26,063 nt of DNA from contig JBGRQB010000042.1 of NCBI GenBank assembly GCA_041725875.1, positions 1 to 26,063 on the forward strand, in the 5' to 3' direction. Every line of letters begins with the position of its first letter. Positions within the stretch are counted from its first letter, which is position 1. The translations under genes and the position numbers were made by a program. Of this stretch, positions 7,760 through 15,972 are shown one piece after another. This DNA comes from JBGRQB01 sp041725875. GTDB lineage: Bacteria; Bacteroidota; Ignavibacteria; Ignavibacteriales; Melioribacteraceae. The notes under the pieces are model-generated. The model worked only from the letters and a program-made list of their open reading frames with translations. It did no database searches and was not told the origin of the DNA.

Positions 7760-8520
7760 TCTTTACCTTTTCTGAACTCGTGTGAAAATCCTTTATCATA
7801 AAGCTTTGACATTGAAAATTTATCGTTCAAAAATTCACCAACTAAAATAAGAGCTGTCTTTGTAATATTATTTTCTTTCACTTTTTCTGCAATGTTTGAA
7901 AGATTTCCTTGTACAATTTTTTCTTCTTTCCAGGAAGCTTTGTAAACAACAGCCACAGGAGTTTCTGGTTCATATTCAGTCATTAAATCTTCTGCAACTT
8001 CCTTTATCATCTGAATACTCAAAAAGATTACCATAGATGAATTATGTTTTGCAAGAAGAGGTAAATCTTCTTTTTCAGGAACCGGAGTTCTTCCTTTTCT
8101 TCTGGTTATTATCAAACTCTGAGAAACATCTGGTAAAGTATATTGTACTGCCAGACTGGCAGCTGCAGCGGAAAATGATGAAACGCCCGGGATTATTTCA
8201 TACTCTATATTCTCTTCCTGTAAACCGATTATCTGTTCTCTTATTGTACTGAATAATCCGGTATCACCTGTATGTACACGTGCAACTATTTTATTTTCGT
8301 TAATTGCAGTTTTGGTAATCTCCATTACTTCTTCATAATTCAGATAAGCACTGTCATATTTTTTTGCTTCCGGTTTTGCTGATTCAAGGACTTCAACATT
8401 TATTAAAGAACCAGCATAAATTATTACATCAGCTTTTTCTATAATTTTATTCCCTTTGAGTGTTATCAACTCCGGATCACCTGGTCCGGCACCAACAAAG
8501 AAAACCTTACCTTTTTCCAT
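7756..8520 (-). CDS. cbiF: Cobalt-precorrin-4 C11-methyltransferase CbiF
   Basis: An SAM-dependent corrin methylase of 254 aa that adds the C11 methyl group to cobalt-precorrin-4. The signature is near-canonical: KVFFVGAGPGDPELITLKG at residues 5-23, then DVIIYAGSLIN, VARVHTGDTGLFSTIREQ and GVSSFSAAAASLAVQYTLP. VSQSLIITRRKGRTPVPE is the CbiF/CobM-specific block. The ATG at 8520 overlaps the end of cbiL by 14 nt, and the stop overlaps the GTG of cbiG. Confidence 0.95.
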   Translation of the reverse strand: MEKGKVFFVGAGPGDPELITLKGNKIIEKADVIIYAGSLINVEVLESAKPEAKKYDSAYLNYEEVMEITKTAINENKIVARVHTGDTGLFSTIREQIIGLQEENIEYEIIPGVSSFSAAAASLAVQYTLPDVSQSLIITRRKGRTPVPEKEDLPLLAKHNSSMVIFLSIQMIKEVAEDLMTEYEPETPVAVVYKASWKEEKIVQGNLSNIAEKVKENNITKTALILVGEFLNDKFSMSKLYDKGFSHEFRKGKE

Positions 8521-9220
8521 TTGTATTACCTTTTCTTAAAATCATTGTTGAGAGATAAGGAATATTATTTTCTTCCATATCTGTTAAATCATTTATAATT
8601 TTCTCGTTTTCCAATCCGCAATTGGAAACAAGAAAGCATTTATCCAGAATACTTTTTTCTGTAAGAACTGGTTTAACTGAATTGTAATATCTGGCTATTT
8701 TCAAAAAGACAACCGTCTCAAACATTACAATTATCTTTTCGGTCTCCTGTTTAACATATTCTGTTACAACACAAAGTTTGTCGTTTTGCAACCCGAGAGG
8801 GATTCCAAGATCAGAAGCAATTGCAGCAAAAGAAAAAACACCGGCTACAGATTTTGTAGTAAATCCCGCTGCTTCTACAATATATTTCAAATAACAGAAT
8901 GTGCTGAAAAACATCGGATCACCAATTGTTACAAATCCAACACTTTTTCCTTTTGCTAACCTTCTGCATATTTCATCAGCAACCGTTCTATATACTTCAG
9001 CAACCTGATTATCTTTTTTCATCGGGAAAACAATAAATTCTTTTTCAGTTTCAGGCTTTATATGTTCATCAATTATTAATCCGGCAACACTTTCGTTTTC
9101 CTTTCCTGATTTGGGAATTATTAAATAATCACATTCTTTGATAGTGTTGACTGCCTTTATTGTAATCAGTTCTTTATCTCCGGATCCGACACCAATGCCG
9201 TATAAAATTCCCTGCTGCAT
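8507..9220 (-). CDS. cbiL: Cobalt-factor II C20-methyltransferase CbiL
   Basis: A 237-aa SAM-dependent methylase that acts on cobalt-sirohydrochlorin made by CbiK. The start ILYGIGVGSGDKELITIKA (residues 5-23), with GVGSGD instead of the more usual GxGPGD, is characteristic of CbiL/CobI. SVGFVTIGDPMFFSTFCYL and GVFSFAAIASDLGIPL follow. The ATG overlaps the cbiT stop by one base in the form TAATG, so reinitiation is likely. Substrate assignment to the cobalt form follows from the neighbouring cbiK. Confidence 0.93.
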   Translation of the reverse strand: MQQGILYGIGVGSGDKELITIKAVNTIKECDYLIIPKSGKENESVAGLIIDEHIKPETEKEFIVFPMKKDNQVAEVYRTVADEICRRLAKGKSVGFVTIGDPMFFSTFCYLKYIVEAAGFTTKSVAGVFSFAAIASDLGIPLGLQNDKLCVVTEYVKQETEKIIVMFETVVFLKIARYYNSVKPVLTEKSILDKCFLVSNCGLENEKIINDLTDMEENNIPYLSTMILRKGNTNGKR

Positions 9221-9804
9221 TATTTTTCTCCCCAGATAATAAAAATCGGATTAACTGGTTCAAGACTATTTCCTGTTCCCAGTTTTTTTGAGCGGTTAAT
9301 TTGAACCTGCATATAATCTATATTCTTAAAACCTTTTTCATTTAGTTCTTTTAACGCTGAAGTAAAGGTTTCAATTAAAGTTGCATTTATTACTATACGA
9401 GATTTTTCTTTTAACAAGCTCTTACTGAGTTCTAAAATTGAATCCATATTACCACTGCTTCCTCCGATAAATATGGCATCATATTTTTCATCACTGTTTA
9501 TACATTCAGGAGCGGTACCTTTTATGATTTCTAAATTTTCAATTCCAAACTTTTTACAATTCTGCTTTATTAATTCAACTGCTTTTTCATTTTTCTCACA
9601 GGCAGTTACTCTACCATTAAAAGCAAAAAGTGCAGATTCAATTGAAACTGAACCTGTTCCCGCGCCTATATCCAAGACCTTACTGTTATTTGTCAGTTTC
9701 ATTTTTGCCAGTGACAAAACCCGTATTTCTTCCTTTGTCATAGGGGCTTTATCCCGTATAAATTCAGAATCTTCAATTCCAAAAAACTTTTGTTCAGTTT
9801 TCAT
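9220..9804 (-). CDS. cbiT: Cobalt-precorrin-6B C15-methyltransferase (decarboxylating) CbiT
   Basis: A 194-aa class I Rossmann methyltransferase, structurally unrelated to the other corrin methylases. APMTKEEIRVLSLAKM (residues about 20-35) precedes the SAM-binding motif VLDIGAGTGSVSIESA (43-58). FIGGSSGNMDSIL is typical of CbiT. It methylates C15 and removes the C12 acetate carboxyl. CbiT is a free-standing protein here, not fused to CbiE as in CobL. Its ATG lies inside the last codons of cbiE (11-nt overlap), which keeps the functional pair together. Confidence 0.94.
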   Translation of the reverse strand: MKTEQKFFGIEDSEFIRDKAPMTKEEIRVLSLAKMKLTNNSKVLDIGAGTGSVSIESALFAFNGRVTACEKNEKAVELIKQNCKKFGIENLEIIKGTAPECINSDEKYDAIFIGGSSGNMDSILELSKSLLKEKSRIVINATLIETFTSALKELNEKGFKNIDYMQVQINRSKKLGTGNSLEPVNPIFIIWGEK

Positions 9805-10414
9805 AAATCACCATAACTGATAAATCGTCAAATTTTCTTTCAGCTGTTTCTTCAACTGTAAGCCAGTTTATTTTTTCATCCTTGTAGGAAAGTTTTTCAC
9901 CTGTTAAGATTTTTCTTTTTGCAATTCCGCTTTCCAGCATTTTTTTTGCAACAAAATCAGGTGAGTTTTTCTTATCAGTAAGAAATGCGATTTCTTTATT
10001 AATTTTAATTAAATCAATAAAATCAATTTCTGTTCCGTGCAGGCTAGCAAACTGCATCTCCTGCCAATTTTTATTTACTTTTGAAAAAAGATATTGCAAA
10101 GAGCTTATTCCCGGAATTGTTTTAATTATTTCGTTATCAAAATTTCGTTTTATAAAATTGAGCAGACTATGAAATCCGGGATCTCCTGTAACAGCAACGC
10201 CTACATTCCCGCTTAATAATTGTCTGGCAATAATTTCTTTCAGCTCATTATACTTTCCTTCAAGCGGAATTTTGAAGCAACTCTCCGATTTGAAAATCTC
10301 CAAATTTCTTTTTCCTCCAATAAGAGATTTGCAATTCTTAACTTTTTCAAAAACGATTGGAAGAATATATTCCGGTGAACCGGGTCCCAAACCCAAGACA
10401 ATAATTTTATTCAT
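9794..10414 (-). CDS. cbiE: Cobalt-precorrin-7 C5-methyltransferase CbiE
   Basis: A 206-aa SAM-dependent corrin methylase. The motif GLGPGSPEYI lies at residues 8-17, followed by GNVGVAVTGDPGFHSLL and IPGISSLQYLFSKVN. I chose the ATG at 10414: it lies inside the end of cbiD, has GGAG at 7-10 nt upstream, and gives the normal family N-terminus MNKIIVLGLGPG. An upstream in-frame TTG would put the ribosome binding site in the coding sequence. The C-terminus overlaps cbiT by 11 nt. CbiE is the more divergent methylase in this set, but context and motif agree. Confidence 0.91.
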   Translation of the reverse strand: MNKIIVLGLGPGSPEYILPIVFEKVKNCKSLIGGKRNLEIFKSESCFKIPLEGKYNELKEIIARQLLSGNVGVAVTGDPGFHSLLNFIKRNFDNEIIKTIPGISSLQYLFSKVNKNWQEMQFASLHGTEIDFIDLIKINKEIAFLTDKKNSPDFVAKKMLESGIAKRKILTGEKLSYKDEKINWLTVEETAERKFDDLSVMVIYEN

Positions 10415-11540
10415 TACAAATCTCCGCAATTATTGCTTTTGCATTTTTACATCGGGCCAATTCCCCTTTTTGCAGACTAAAAATCAGAGAGCCCGCTTTT
10501 ATTGAATTATGCACATAACTTTCTGTTTTTTTTGACACACGTTCTGCTATTTTACTAAACAGCTCATTTTGTTTTTCTTCTGAAAATTCTTTTTCAATAA
10601 TTTCTATGGCGCTGTCGGTGGTGTTGGTTTCCAGAATTTCATTTATTCCTTCAACTGATAACCCGACTGATGCAGCAAGTGCTGCAAAAATTTCCATTCT
10701 GCCATCTGCTGTTTTAGAATGAGTATTAAATATTCCTCCGGCGAGTTTTATAAGTTTTCCTATGTGTCCGATAATCAAAATTTCTTCTATCGGTTTGGTT
10801 TCTGCGTAAAGGAGTATATCACCGATGTAATTGCTTATTTTTAAAACCGGAAAATTACTTATGGCAAGAATTTCTTTTACAAAATCATTTCCGTAATTAC
10901 CAAGTACAAGAATTATTTTTTTATGTCCTTCTTCAACAAATCTGTTCAGTTCGAGTCTGTGAGTCTCTTTAATTGCATCAACAGACATCGGTTCAATAAT
11001 TCCGGATGTACCTAATATCGACAACCCGCCTTCAATACCAAGTTTTGGATTAAAAGTACGTTTGGCAATCTCTTCTCCGCCCGGAATAGATAAAGTAATT
11101 TCCACTCCCTGATTATCGGGAAGTACTTTTTTTAACTCCGAATGAATCATTTTCATTGGACCAGGATTAATTGCAGGTAAACCGGGAGAAACAGCCAGTC
11201 CTTTTTTTGTTACGATTCCGACACCATTACCGGCTTTGATTTTAATTCCTTTTTCAATCAACTTTGCTTCTGCAAAAACAAACATTCCGTTTGTTATATC
11301 AGGATCATCACCTGAATCTTTTTGAATTCCGCATTTAACAGAATCATCTTTAAAAGAGATATTTTCAACAGGCAATGAAATTGCTTTGCCGGAATTTGTA
11401 GTTATCTCAATTTCGCGCAAAGTGATTTTATTAAAAAGCATTATTACAGCAGCTTTTGCAGCCGCAGTGGCACAGGTTCCTGTTGTGAAACCATATCTTA
11501 ATTCTTTTCCGTTTACTATTTTAGAACCAAGATTTATCAA
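10407..11540 (-). CDS. cbiD: Cobalt-precorrin-5B C1-methyltransferase CbiD
   Basis: A 377-aa enzyme specific to the anaerobic pathway; it methylates C1 of cobalt-precorrin-5B. The N-terminal YGFTTGTCATAAAKAAV is diagnostic. Further blocks are VGIVTKKGLAVSPGLPAINP, a STSGI-like LSILGTSGIIEPMS and LIIGHIGKLIKLAGGIFNTH. The start is a TTG that overlaps the cbiC stop as TTGATAA, with GGAG about 10 nt upstream. No ATG or GTG is available before the YGFTTGT motif, so the TTG is needed. It is the least certain start in the operon. Confidence 0.93.
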   Translation of the reverse strand: MINLGSKIVNGKELRYGFTTGTCATAAAKAAVIMLFNKITLREIEITTNSGKAISLPVENISFKDDSVKCGIQKDSGDDPDITNGMFVFAEAKLIEKGIKIKAGNGVGIVTKKGLAVSPGLPAINPGPMKMIHSELKKVLPDNQGVEITLSIPGGEEIAKRTFNPKLGIEGGLSILGTSGIIEPMSVDAIKETHRLELNRFVEEGHKKIILVLGNYGNDFVKEILAISNFPVLKISNYIGDILLYAETKPIEEILIIGHIGKLIKLAGGIFNTHSKTADGRMEIFAALAASVGLSVEGINEILETNTTDSAIEIIEKEFSEEKQNELFSKIAERVSKKTESYVHNSIKAGSLIFSLQKGELARCKNAKAIIAEICNE

Positions 11541-12163
11541 CGTCCCACAACTCCGTACAAGAGTGCATTCATAATTGCAACGGCAACTGTGGAACCGCCC
11601 TTTCTGCCTTTTACAACAATTGAAGGTATGTCAGTTTTCAAAAGCTGATCTTTCGATTCTTCGGCTCCTACAAAACCCACAGGAACACCAACAATAACAA
11701 TATCATTTCTGGTTTGTGCTTTTGAAAGTTCAAGCAAAGTGAATAATGCGGTTGGAGCATTACCAATTAAAAATATTTTGTTATCAGGATTTTTGAGTGC
11801 ATATTCCATACTTACAATTGCACGCGTTATTCCCCTTGCCTTTGCTTCAGCTGCAACTTCCGGTTCTGACATAAAACAAGAAATTTTACAGCCTGCCTTT
11901 TGCAGAGCTGCTTTATTTACTCCGTTCAGAATCATATTTGTATCTGAAACAATACCGGCACCATTGCTGATAAGTTCGTTCATTCTTTCTATTATATTGT
12001 TTTGAAAACATAACAGATCAGCATATTCAAAATCAGCAGTTGTGTGAATAACTCTTTTAATAATCGGATCAAGATCAAGTGGAAATTTCCTTTCACCCAA
12101 TTCTTTTGAAATTATTTCAAAACTTCTTTTTTCTATTTCGTTAGGTTTAACTATATATTGCAT
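11537..12163 (-). CDS. cbiC: Cobalt-precorrin-8 methylmutase CbiC
   Basis: A 208-aa methylmutase that moves the methyl group from C11 to C12 to give cobyrinic acid. The catalytic histidine is recognisable at residue 40 in RVIHTTADFEYADLL. Other family blocks are NPDNKIFLIGNAPTALFTLL and VGVPVGFVGAEESKDQLL. The ending KGRKGGSTVAVAIMNALLYG is the usual C-terminus. The ATG overlaps the last 13 bases of cbiA, and the TGA overlaps the cbiD TTG start. Confidence 0.95.
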   Translation of the reverse strand: MQYIVKPNEIEKRSFEIISKELGERKFPLDLDPIIKRVIHTTADFEYADLLCFQNNIIERMNELISNGAGIVSDTNMILNGVNKAALQKAGCKISCFMSEPEVAAEAKARGITRAIVSMEYALKNPDNKIFLIGNAPTALFTLLELSKAQTRNDIVIVGVPVGFVGAEESKDQLLKTDIPSIVVKGRKGGSTVAVAIMNALLYGVVGR

Positions 12164-13530
12164 CTTTGCTTCCTGTATTTTTCTGCTGACTTAATAAACG
12201 ATTTTGCAAAATTTTTGTTGCCTCTGAAATGAAGATGAGGATAACCGGCAATTCCGTTACCTTTTATAAAACCGCATTCCCATTTTTTACATTCGTAATG
12301 ATTCTTTTTTTCAATTGCATAAAGTGTATCTGAAAGTTCACCTGTTATTTTTGATCTGTGGAATTCGTGGGCTCTTATTTTACTGCCGGAAGCTCCTAAA
12401 ATAGAATCAGATTTTAACTTTATCTCCTGATACCCGAAACGTTGAAGTCTTTCAGTCATTTCACAATCGAAATCAAACCAGCCTGTCATCCAGTTTTCAG
12501 TTTTATCAAAGTTGATCAGTTTTCTGGAGAGATACATCAATCCGCCGCATTCGGCCAGATAAGGGATACCATTTTTAAGTCTTTCAACAATAGACTTTTT
12601 AATTGAATTATTAGCTTCCAGTTCATTGGAAAATATTTCAGGAAACCCTCCTCCAAAGTATAAAGCATCAATATTTTCAGGAAGTTCAGTATCATTTATC
12701 GGACTAAATTTTACAATGTTTGCTCCGTACTCTTCCAGCAGTTGCAAGCTGTCTTTGTAGTAAAAATTAAATGCCTTATCAAAAGCAATTGCTATGTTAA
12801 CATCTTCAGTAATTTTTTCTTCAGGAATGTAAGTTTTGTTTTCATTCCAGTTTACCTGAGAGATTTTTATTATTTCTTCCAGATCAATATATTTTTCAAT
12901 TTCATCTCCAATCAGATTTATTTTCTTTAATAAATCTTCAACCTCGTAACTTGGAATTAATCCCAGGTGGCGTGATGAAAGTCCGAAATTTTTGTTTGTC
13001 GGTAAATACCCCAGCACTTTTATTTTTGTATGATTTTCAATTGAATCTTTCAGCAAACGGTAATGTCTTTCACCCATTACATTGTTTACTATTACTCCGG
13101 CAACATTTACTTCAGGATCAAACTCTGCAAAACCTTTAACAAGAGCAGCGGCACTAAGCGCCATTGCTTTTGCATTAAGAACAATGATAACAGGAACATT
13201 TAAGATTTTAGCAACGTGAGAGCTGCTTCCGCTGTCTTTTTCAATTCCAAATCCGTCGTGCATTCCCATAACACCTTCTATTATGGAGATATCTGCATCG
13301 GAAGAATTTTTCACAAAAATGTTTTTAACTTCTTCCATTGGTAAAATCCAGCTGTCGAGATTGGAAGAATCTCTTCCGGTAATTGCCGTGTGAAAAGCCG
13401 GATCAATATAATCAGGCCCAACTTTATACGGCTGCACTTTCATCTTCCTGTTAAGTGCGGCCATTAAACCGAGTGCGACAGTTGTTTTGCCGCATCCGCT
13501 ATTGGTTCCTGCTATCATTATTCTATTCAT
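12151..13530 (-). CDS. cbiA: Cobyrinic acid a,c-diamide synthase CbiA
   Basis: A 459-aa ATP- and glutamine-dependent amidase that amidates carboxyls a and c of cobyrinic acid. The N-terminal dethiobiotin-synthetase-like P-loop is GTNSGCGKTT (residues 8-17). A central region contains VMGMHDGFG. The C-terminal class I glutamine amidotransferase-like domain (about 245-440) has nucleophile Cys328 in LAECGGLMYL and histidines in GYPHLHF (432, 434). It is the first biosynthetic gene after the btuB-type receptor, 6 nt downstream of its stop. No cbiP follows, so the pathway visible here ends at the a,c-diamide. Confidence 0.95.
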   Translation of the reverse strand: MNRIMIAGTNSGCGKTTVALGLMAALNRKMKVQPYKVGPDYIDPAFHTAITGRDSSNLDSWILPMEEVKNIFVKNSSDADISIIEGVMGMHDGFGIEKDSGSSSHVAKILNVPVIIVLNAKAMALSAAALVKGFAEFDPEVNVAGVIVNNVMGERHYRLLKDSIENHTKIKVLGYLPTNKNFGLSSRHLGLIPSYEVEDLLKKINLIGDEIEKYIDLEEIIKISQVNWNENKTYIPEEKITEDVNIAIAFDKAFNFYYKDSLQLLEEYGANIVKFSPINDTELPENIDALYFGGGFPEIFSNELEANNSIKKSIVERLKNGIPYLAECGGLMYLSRKLINFDKTENWMTGWFDFDCEMTERLQRFGYQEIKLKSDSILGASGSKIRAHEFHRSKITGELSDTLYAIEKKNHYECKKWECGFIKGNGIAGYPHLHFRGNKNFAKSFIKSAEKYRKQRCNI

Positions 13531-13536
13531 AATATT

Positions 13537-15435
13537 TTATAAATTAAATTCATAGCCAAATTTAAATTGTCTGCCCAAATCAAAATAAGCATACCTGCTT
13601 TTTGAAGTTGGAGTCAGGTTACCGTAAGTAAAATTTTCTCTGTCAAAAATATTATCCACGGAAATGTGAAGTTTACCTTTCCAGATTTTATAACTTGCAA
13701 AAAGATTTATTGCCAGATAGTCATCCAGATTTCTTTCTCTTTTTGCTGTAAGATTTGAGTTAAGTTCAACAGTAAGTTCATTTGTAAAATATTTTAATCC
13801 GGCAGCAACCTGAACTTTAGGACCCATTTGCTGTTCTTCTCCATCTTCAATTTTGGCAGTAGGATCAGCATAAAAACCAGATGTGGTAAATATTAAAGGA
13901 ATATTTAATATTCTGTATGACATTAAATCAAATCTCCATTCAATACCGCTTGATTTATACTCACCTGCATTAACATATTTTGAAACTGATCCGCTTCTGT
14001 CAAGTTCAATTTTATCCTGATAATCCATGTAAAAACCGGATACTCTGAAGCTTAAAATATCATTATCAAATTTTAATCCTGTTTCGTATGTGTAACCTTT
14101 TTCCGGTTCAAGTGCGTCGTTACCTTCAACTAAGTCACTTTTATAATACAGATTATTAAAAGTAGGTGTTCTGAAAGCTTTACCAAAAGAAGCAAAGACA
14201 TTTGTTTTTTCTGACAGATTTAATGTTAATCCGGCACTTGGTAAAAATATGTTATAATCTTTATCCTGAGAACCGCCGTTAACGAATTGTTGTCTGGCTC
14301 CCAAAATCATATCAAGCTTTCTAAAAAATTTCTTTTTAACCTGAAGGAACAATGCAGTGTGCATATCATATTTGTGATTATACTTTGTGTTATAATCAGC
14401 AGCTCTGTAAACCCAGTTTGATCCGGTAGTTAAAGCAAATCCGGAAACATCAAAATTATAATCTGCATCAATACCATAGTTATAGTTTTTGTTGTTATTA
14501 TCCGGTACCGATTGTTTTGTGTATTCATCTCTCATTAAAAGATCATAATTCAAATATGTTTTAACTCTAAGATTTTCATTTTCATATCTCAGATTAACAA
14601 AGTTTTTATTCTGAATCTGATGTTTCCCGATCAATGATTTTGAAGGATCATCATAAACTTTTTCATAAGTTGTTTTATTATGGGCACCTATATAATCGAT
14701 GTAAAAATTATCAAGGAACTTATAATTAGCAGACCAGCTGTATTTTTTTGCCGGAGCGTTTCTGTAACTATATTTTTTTGAATAGTTGTAAGAAATTCTG
14801 TCTTGTCTTCCTAACCCCTGATATTCAAAGGCAATCACAAGATTTTTATATTCACCTCTTAATTTGGTGTGGTAGTATTCCATATTTCCACCTTCAAGTC
14901 CAATTTTAAGAGAAGTCTTTTCAGAAGTCTTTCTTGTTACAATATTAATAACACCAGACATTGCATTTGATCCGTACAAAGCAGAAGCTGCCCCTTTAAC
15001 AACTTCAATTCTTTCAATCTGATCGATGCTTAAAAGATTTAAATCATAAGCCCTGCCTGCGGCTCCCTGAATACTAACTCCGTTTATCATTACCATTTCG
15101 CCGCCGTTAATACCTCTGATTGCAACTTCAGAGTTCATTCCTCCCTGCGTGATTCCCAAAGGACCGAATGATTTATAAGTCAATCCGCCAATTCTTTTTA
15201 ATGCATCAATAAGGTTATTGGCACCAGTACGTTTTAATTCAGATTTTGTTGTGATGGTTATAAATCTTGGTGTTTCTTTCTCCTTTACAGGAAATCTTTC
15301 TGCAGTGACAGAAACAGTTTCAAGGTTTTTCATTTTTACATATTCACTTTTTCCATTTTTTGTCTGTGAAAAAAGCTGGGTTGCCACCCCGGTAATTAGT
15401 AGCAATAGGATAATTCTGGTAACTTTTGATTTCAA
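13537..15435 (-). CDS. btuB: TonB-dependent receptor, BtuB-type, under cobalamin riboswitch 2
   Basis: A 632-aa outer-membrane receptor, close to BtuB in length. Residues 1-23 are a signal peptide (IILLLLITGVATQLFSQ). A TonB-box-like LETVSVTAERFP follows, then the plug (VAIRGINGGEMVMINGVSIQ and IERIEVVKGAASALYGSNAM with SGVINIVTRK) and an aromatic-rich barrel. The start is TTG with GGAG 6 nt upstream; no in-frame ATG occurs before the signal peptide. The leader carries a canonical cobalamin riboswitch, so corrinoid uptake is the expected role. The final residues YEFNL do not give the usual C-terminal aromatic, but the barrel looks complete. Confidence 0.93.
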   Translation of the reverse strand: MKSKVTRIILLLLITGVATQLFSQTKNGKSEYVKMKNLETVSVTAERFPVKEKETPRFITITTKSELKRTGANNLIDALKRIGGLTYKSFGPLGITQGGMNSEVAIRGINGGEMVMINGVSIQGAAGRAYDLNLLSIDQIERIEVVKGAASALYGSNAMSGVINIVTRKTSEKTSLKIGLEGGNMEYYHTKLRGEYKNLVIAFEYQGLGRQDRISYNYSKKYSYRNAPAKKYSWSANYKFLDNFYIDYIGAHNKTTYEKVYDDPSKSLIGKHQIQNKNFVNLRYENENLRVKTYLNYDLLMRDEYTKQSVPDNNNKNYNYGIDADYNFDVSGFALTTGSNWVYRAADYNTKYNHKYDMHTALFLQVKKKFFRKLDMILGARQQFVNGGSQDKDYNIFLPSAGLTLNLSEKTNVFASFGKAFRTPTFNNLYYKSDLVEGNDALEPEKGYTYETGLKFDNDILSFRVSGFYMDYQDKIELDRSGSVSKYVNAGEYKSSGIEWRFDLMSYRILNIPLIFTTSGFYADPTAKIEDGEEQQMGPKVQVAAGLKYFTNELTVELNSNLTAKRERNLDDYLAINLFASYKIWKGKLHISVDNIFDRENFTYGNLTPTSKSRYAYFDLGRQFKFGYEFNL

Positions 15436-15520
15436 AATCAGCTCCGTAATAATTATTAAGACATAGTTTCATAAGGTTCGGCATTAAATAAATAATTAGA
15501 GAGATGATACTGAGTGGAAT

Positions 15521-15574
15521 TTAAGATATGGCTACCGAATGATTGCAACTGATCTTGAAGACAGACTCGTACAT
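15521..15574 (-). CDS. Possible 17-codon leader ORF upstream of btuB
   Basis: A short ORF encoding MYESVFKISCNHSVAIS starts at an ATG preceded by a strong purine-rich site (GGGAGAGGAAGA). It ends 85 nt before the TTG start of the receptor. The ribosome binding site is better than that of the receptor itself. It may be a translated leader peptide within the riboswitch-controlled leader, or the relic of a lost gene start. No homology is recognised and the length gives no coding statistics, so confidence is low. Confidence 0.3.
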   Translation of the reverse strand: MYESVFKISCNHSVAIS

Positions 15575-15596
15575 TCTTCCTCTCCCTCGAGATTTT

Positions 15597-15616
15597 ACTA
15601 AATATTAAAATTTAGT
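15597..15616 (-). promoter_or_regulatory. Hairpin with strands complementary to the stem of the upstream aptamer-like element
   Basis: On the RNA, ACTAAAT and ATTTAGT form a 7-bp stem with a 6-nt loop, 7 nt after the closing stem of the element at 15624-15719. Its ATTTAGT strand can also pair with the CACTAAA strand of that stem, and its ACTAAAT strand with the other one. The four strands could therefore rearrange as in a riboswitch expression platform. It lies just before the ribosome binding site of the 17-codon ORF. This is inference from base pairing only. Confidence 0.4.
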
Positions 15617-15623
15617 TAGACAG

Positions 15624-15719
15624 TTTAGTGAAGACCCGGCTTTAACGGTTGCGGGGCAGCCTCTGATTTTCGCAGATGTTCCAGCACTAATTGCCTGAAT
15701 GTATTTAATGAACACTAAA
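15624..15719 (-). promoter_or_regulatory. Cobalamin-aptamer-like element lacking the P6 arm (variant or relic)
   Basis: A 96-nt segment closed by TTTAGTG/CACTAAA. Inside, in the same order as in the two canonical aptamers, are TCAGGCAAT (canonical TCAGGGAAT), a hairpin TCTGCGAAAATCAGA (canonical P4/L4, with loop TGAAAAT in riboswitch 1), and GCTGCCCCGCAACCGTTAA (canonical ACTGTACCCGCAACTGTAA). About 14 nt are inserted between the first two blocks. The CCACTG and GGGAAGG boxes of P6 are missing, and the AAGTCAGGAGACC box is replaced by AAGCCGGGTCTTC. It lies about 100 nt downstream of riboswitch 2. Homology is visible; whether it binds anything is unknown. Confidence 0.55.
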
Positions 15720-15777
15720 TTGTTTGAGTTAAATATAATGGTAAGTTTTTCGGAATAAGATGATGATACTGGCTATA

Positions 15778-15801
15778 AAGACTTTAACTCCCGAACGTCT
15801 T
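15778..15801 (-). promoter_or_regulatory. P13-like kissing-loop hairpin of cobalamin riboswitch 2
   Basis: The stem AAGAC/GTCTT encloses a loop with TTCGGGAGTT, 13 nt after the aptamer. The loop is the same as in the hairpin after riboswitch 1, while the stem sequences differ slightly. CGGG complements CCCG of the aptamer L5 loop, so it is the expected regulatory kissing hairpin. Confidence 0.6.
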
Positions 15802-15814
15802 ACGGTTTATATAA

Positions 15815-15948
15815 TTTGACAGGTCTCCTGACTTACGCTAAACGAAACACCTTCCCGTTCAGATGAACAGTGGTTTTACTGTTTCGTATTTACACGCTTA
15901 CAGTTGCGGGTACAGTTCCGGACTCTCACCGGATTCCCTGATGTCAAA
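15815..15948 (-). promoter_or_regulatory. Cobalamin riboswitch 2 (aptamer)
   Basis: All conserved blocks are present on the minus-strand RNA: ATCAGGGAATCCGGTGAGAG, CCGGAACTGTACCCGCAACT, CCACTG, GGGAAGG and AAGTCAGGAGACC. P1 is TTTGACA (15942-15948) with TGTCAAA (15815-15821). The P6 arm has a perfect 8-bp helix, ACGAAACA/TGTTTCGT, with an inner GTTC/GAAC stem. It starts the transcript of the btuB-cbi operon and lies about 380 nt before the receptor start, an unusually long leader. The adjacent P13-like hairpin is annotated separately. Confidence 0.95.
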
Positions 15949-15972
15949 CAATGTTTTGTTAATGAACCGACA

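Noticed and set aside
10415..10429. Upstream TTG for cbiE
   Set aside because: It would include the ribosome binding site in the coding region and adds residues that the family lacks.
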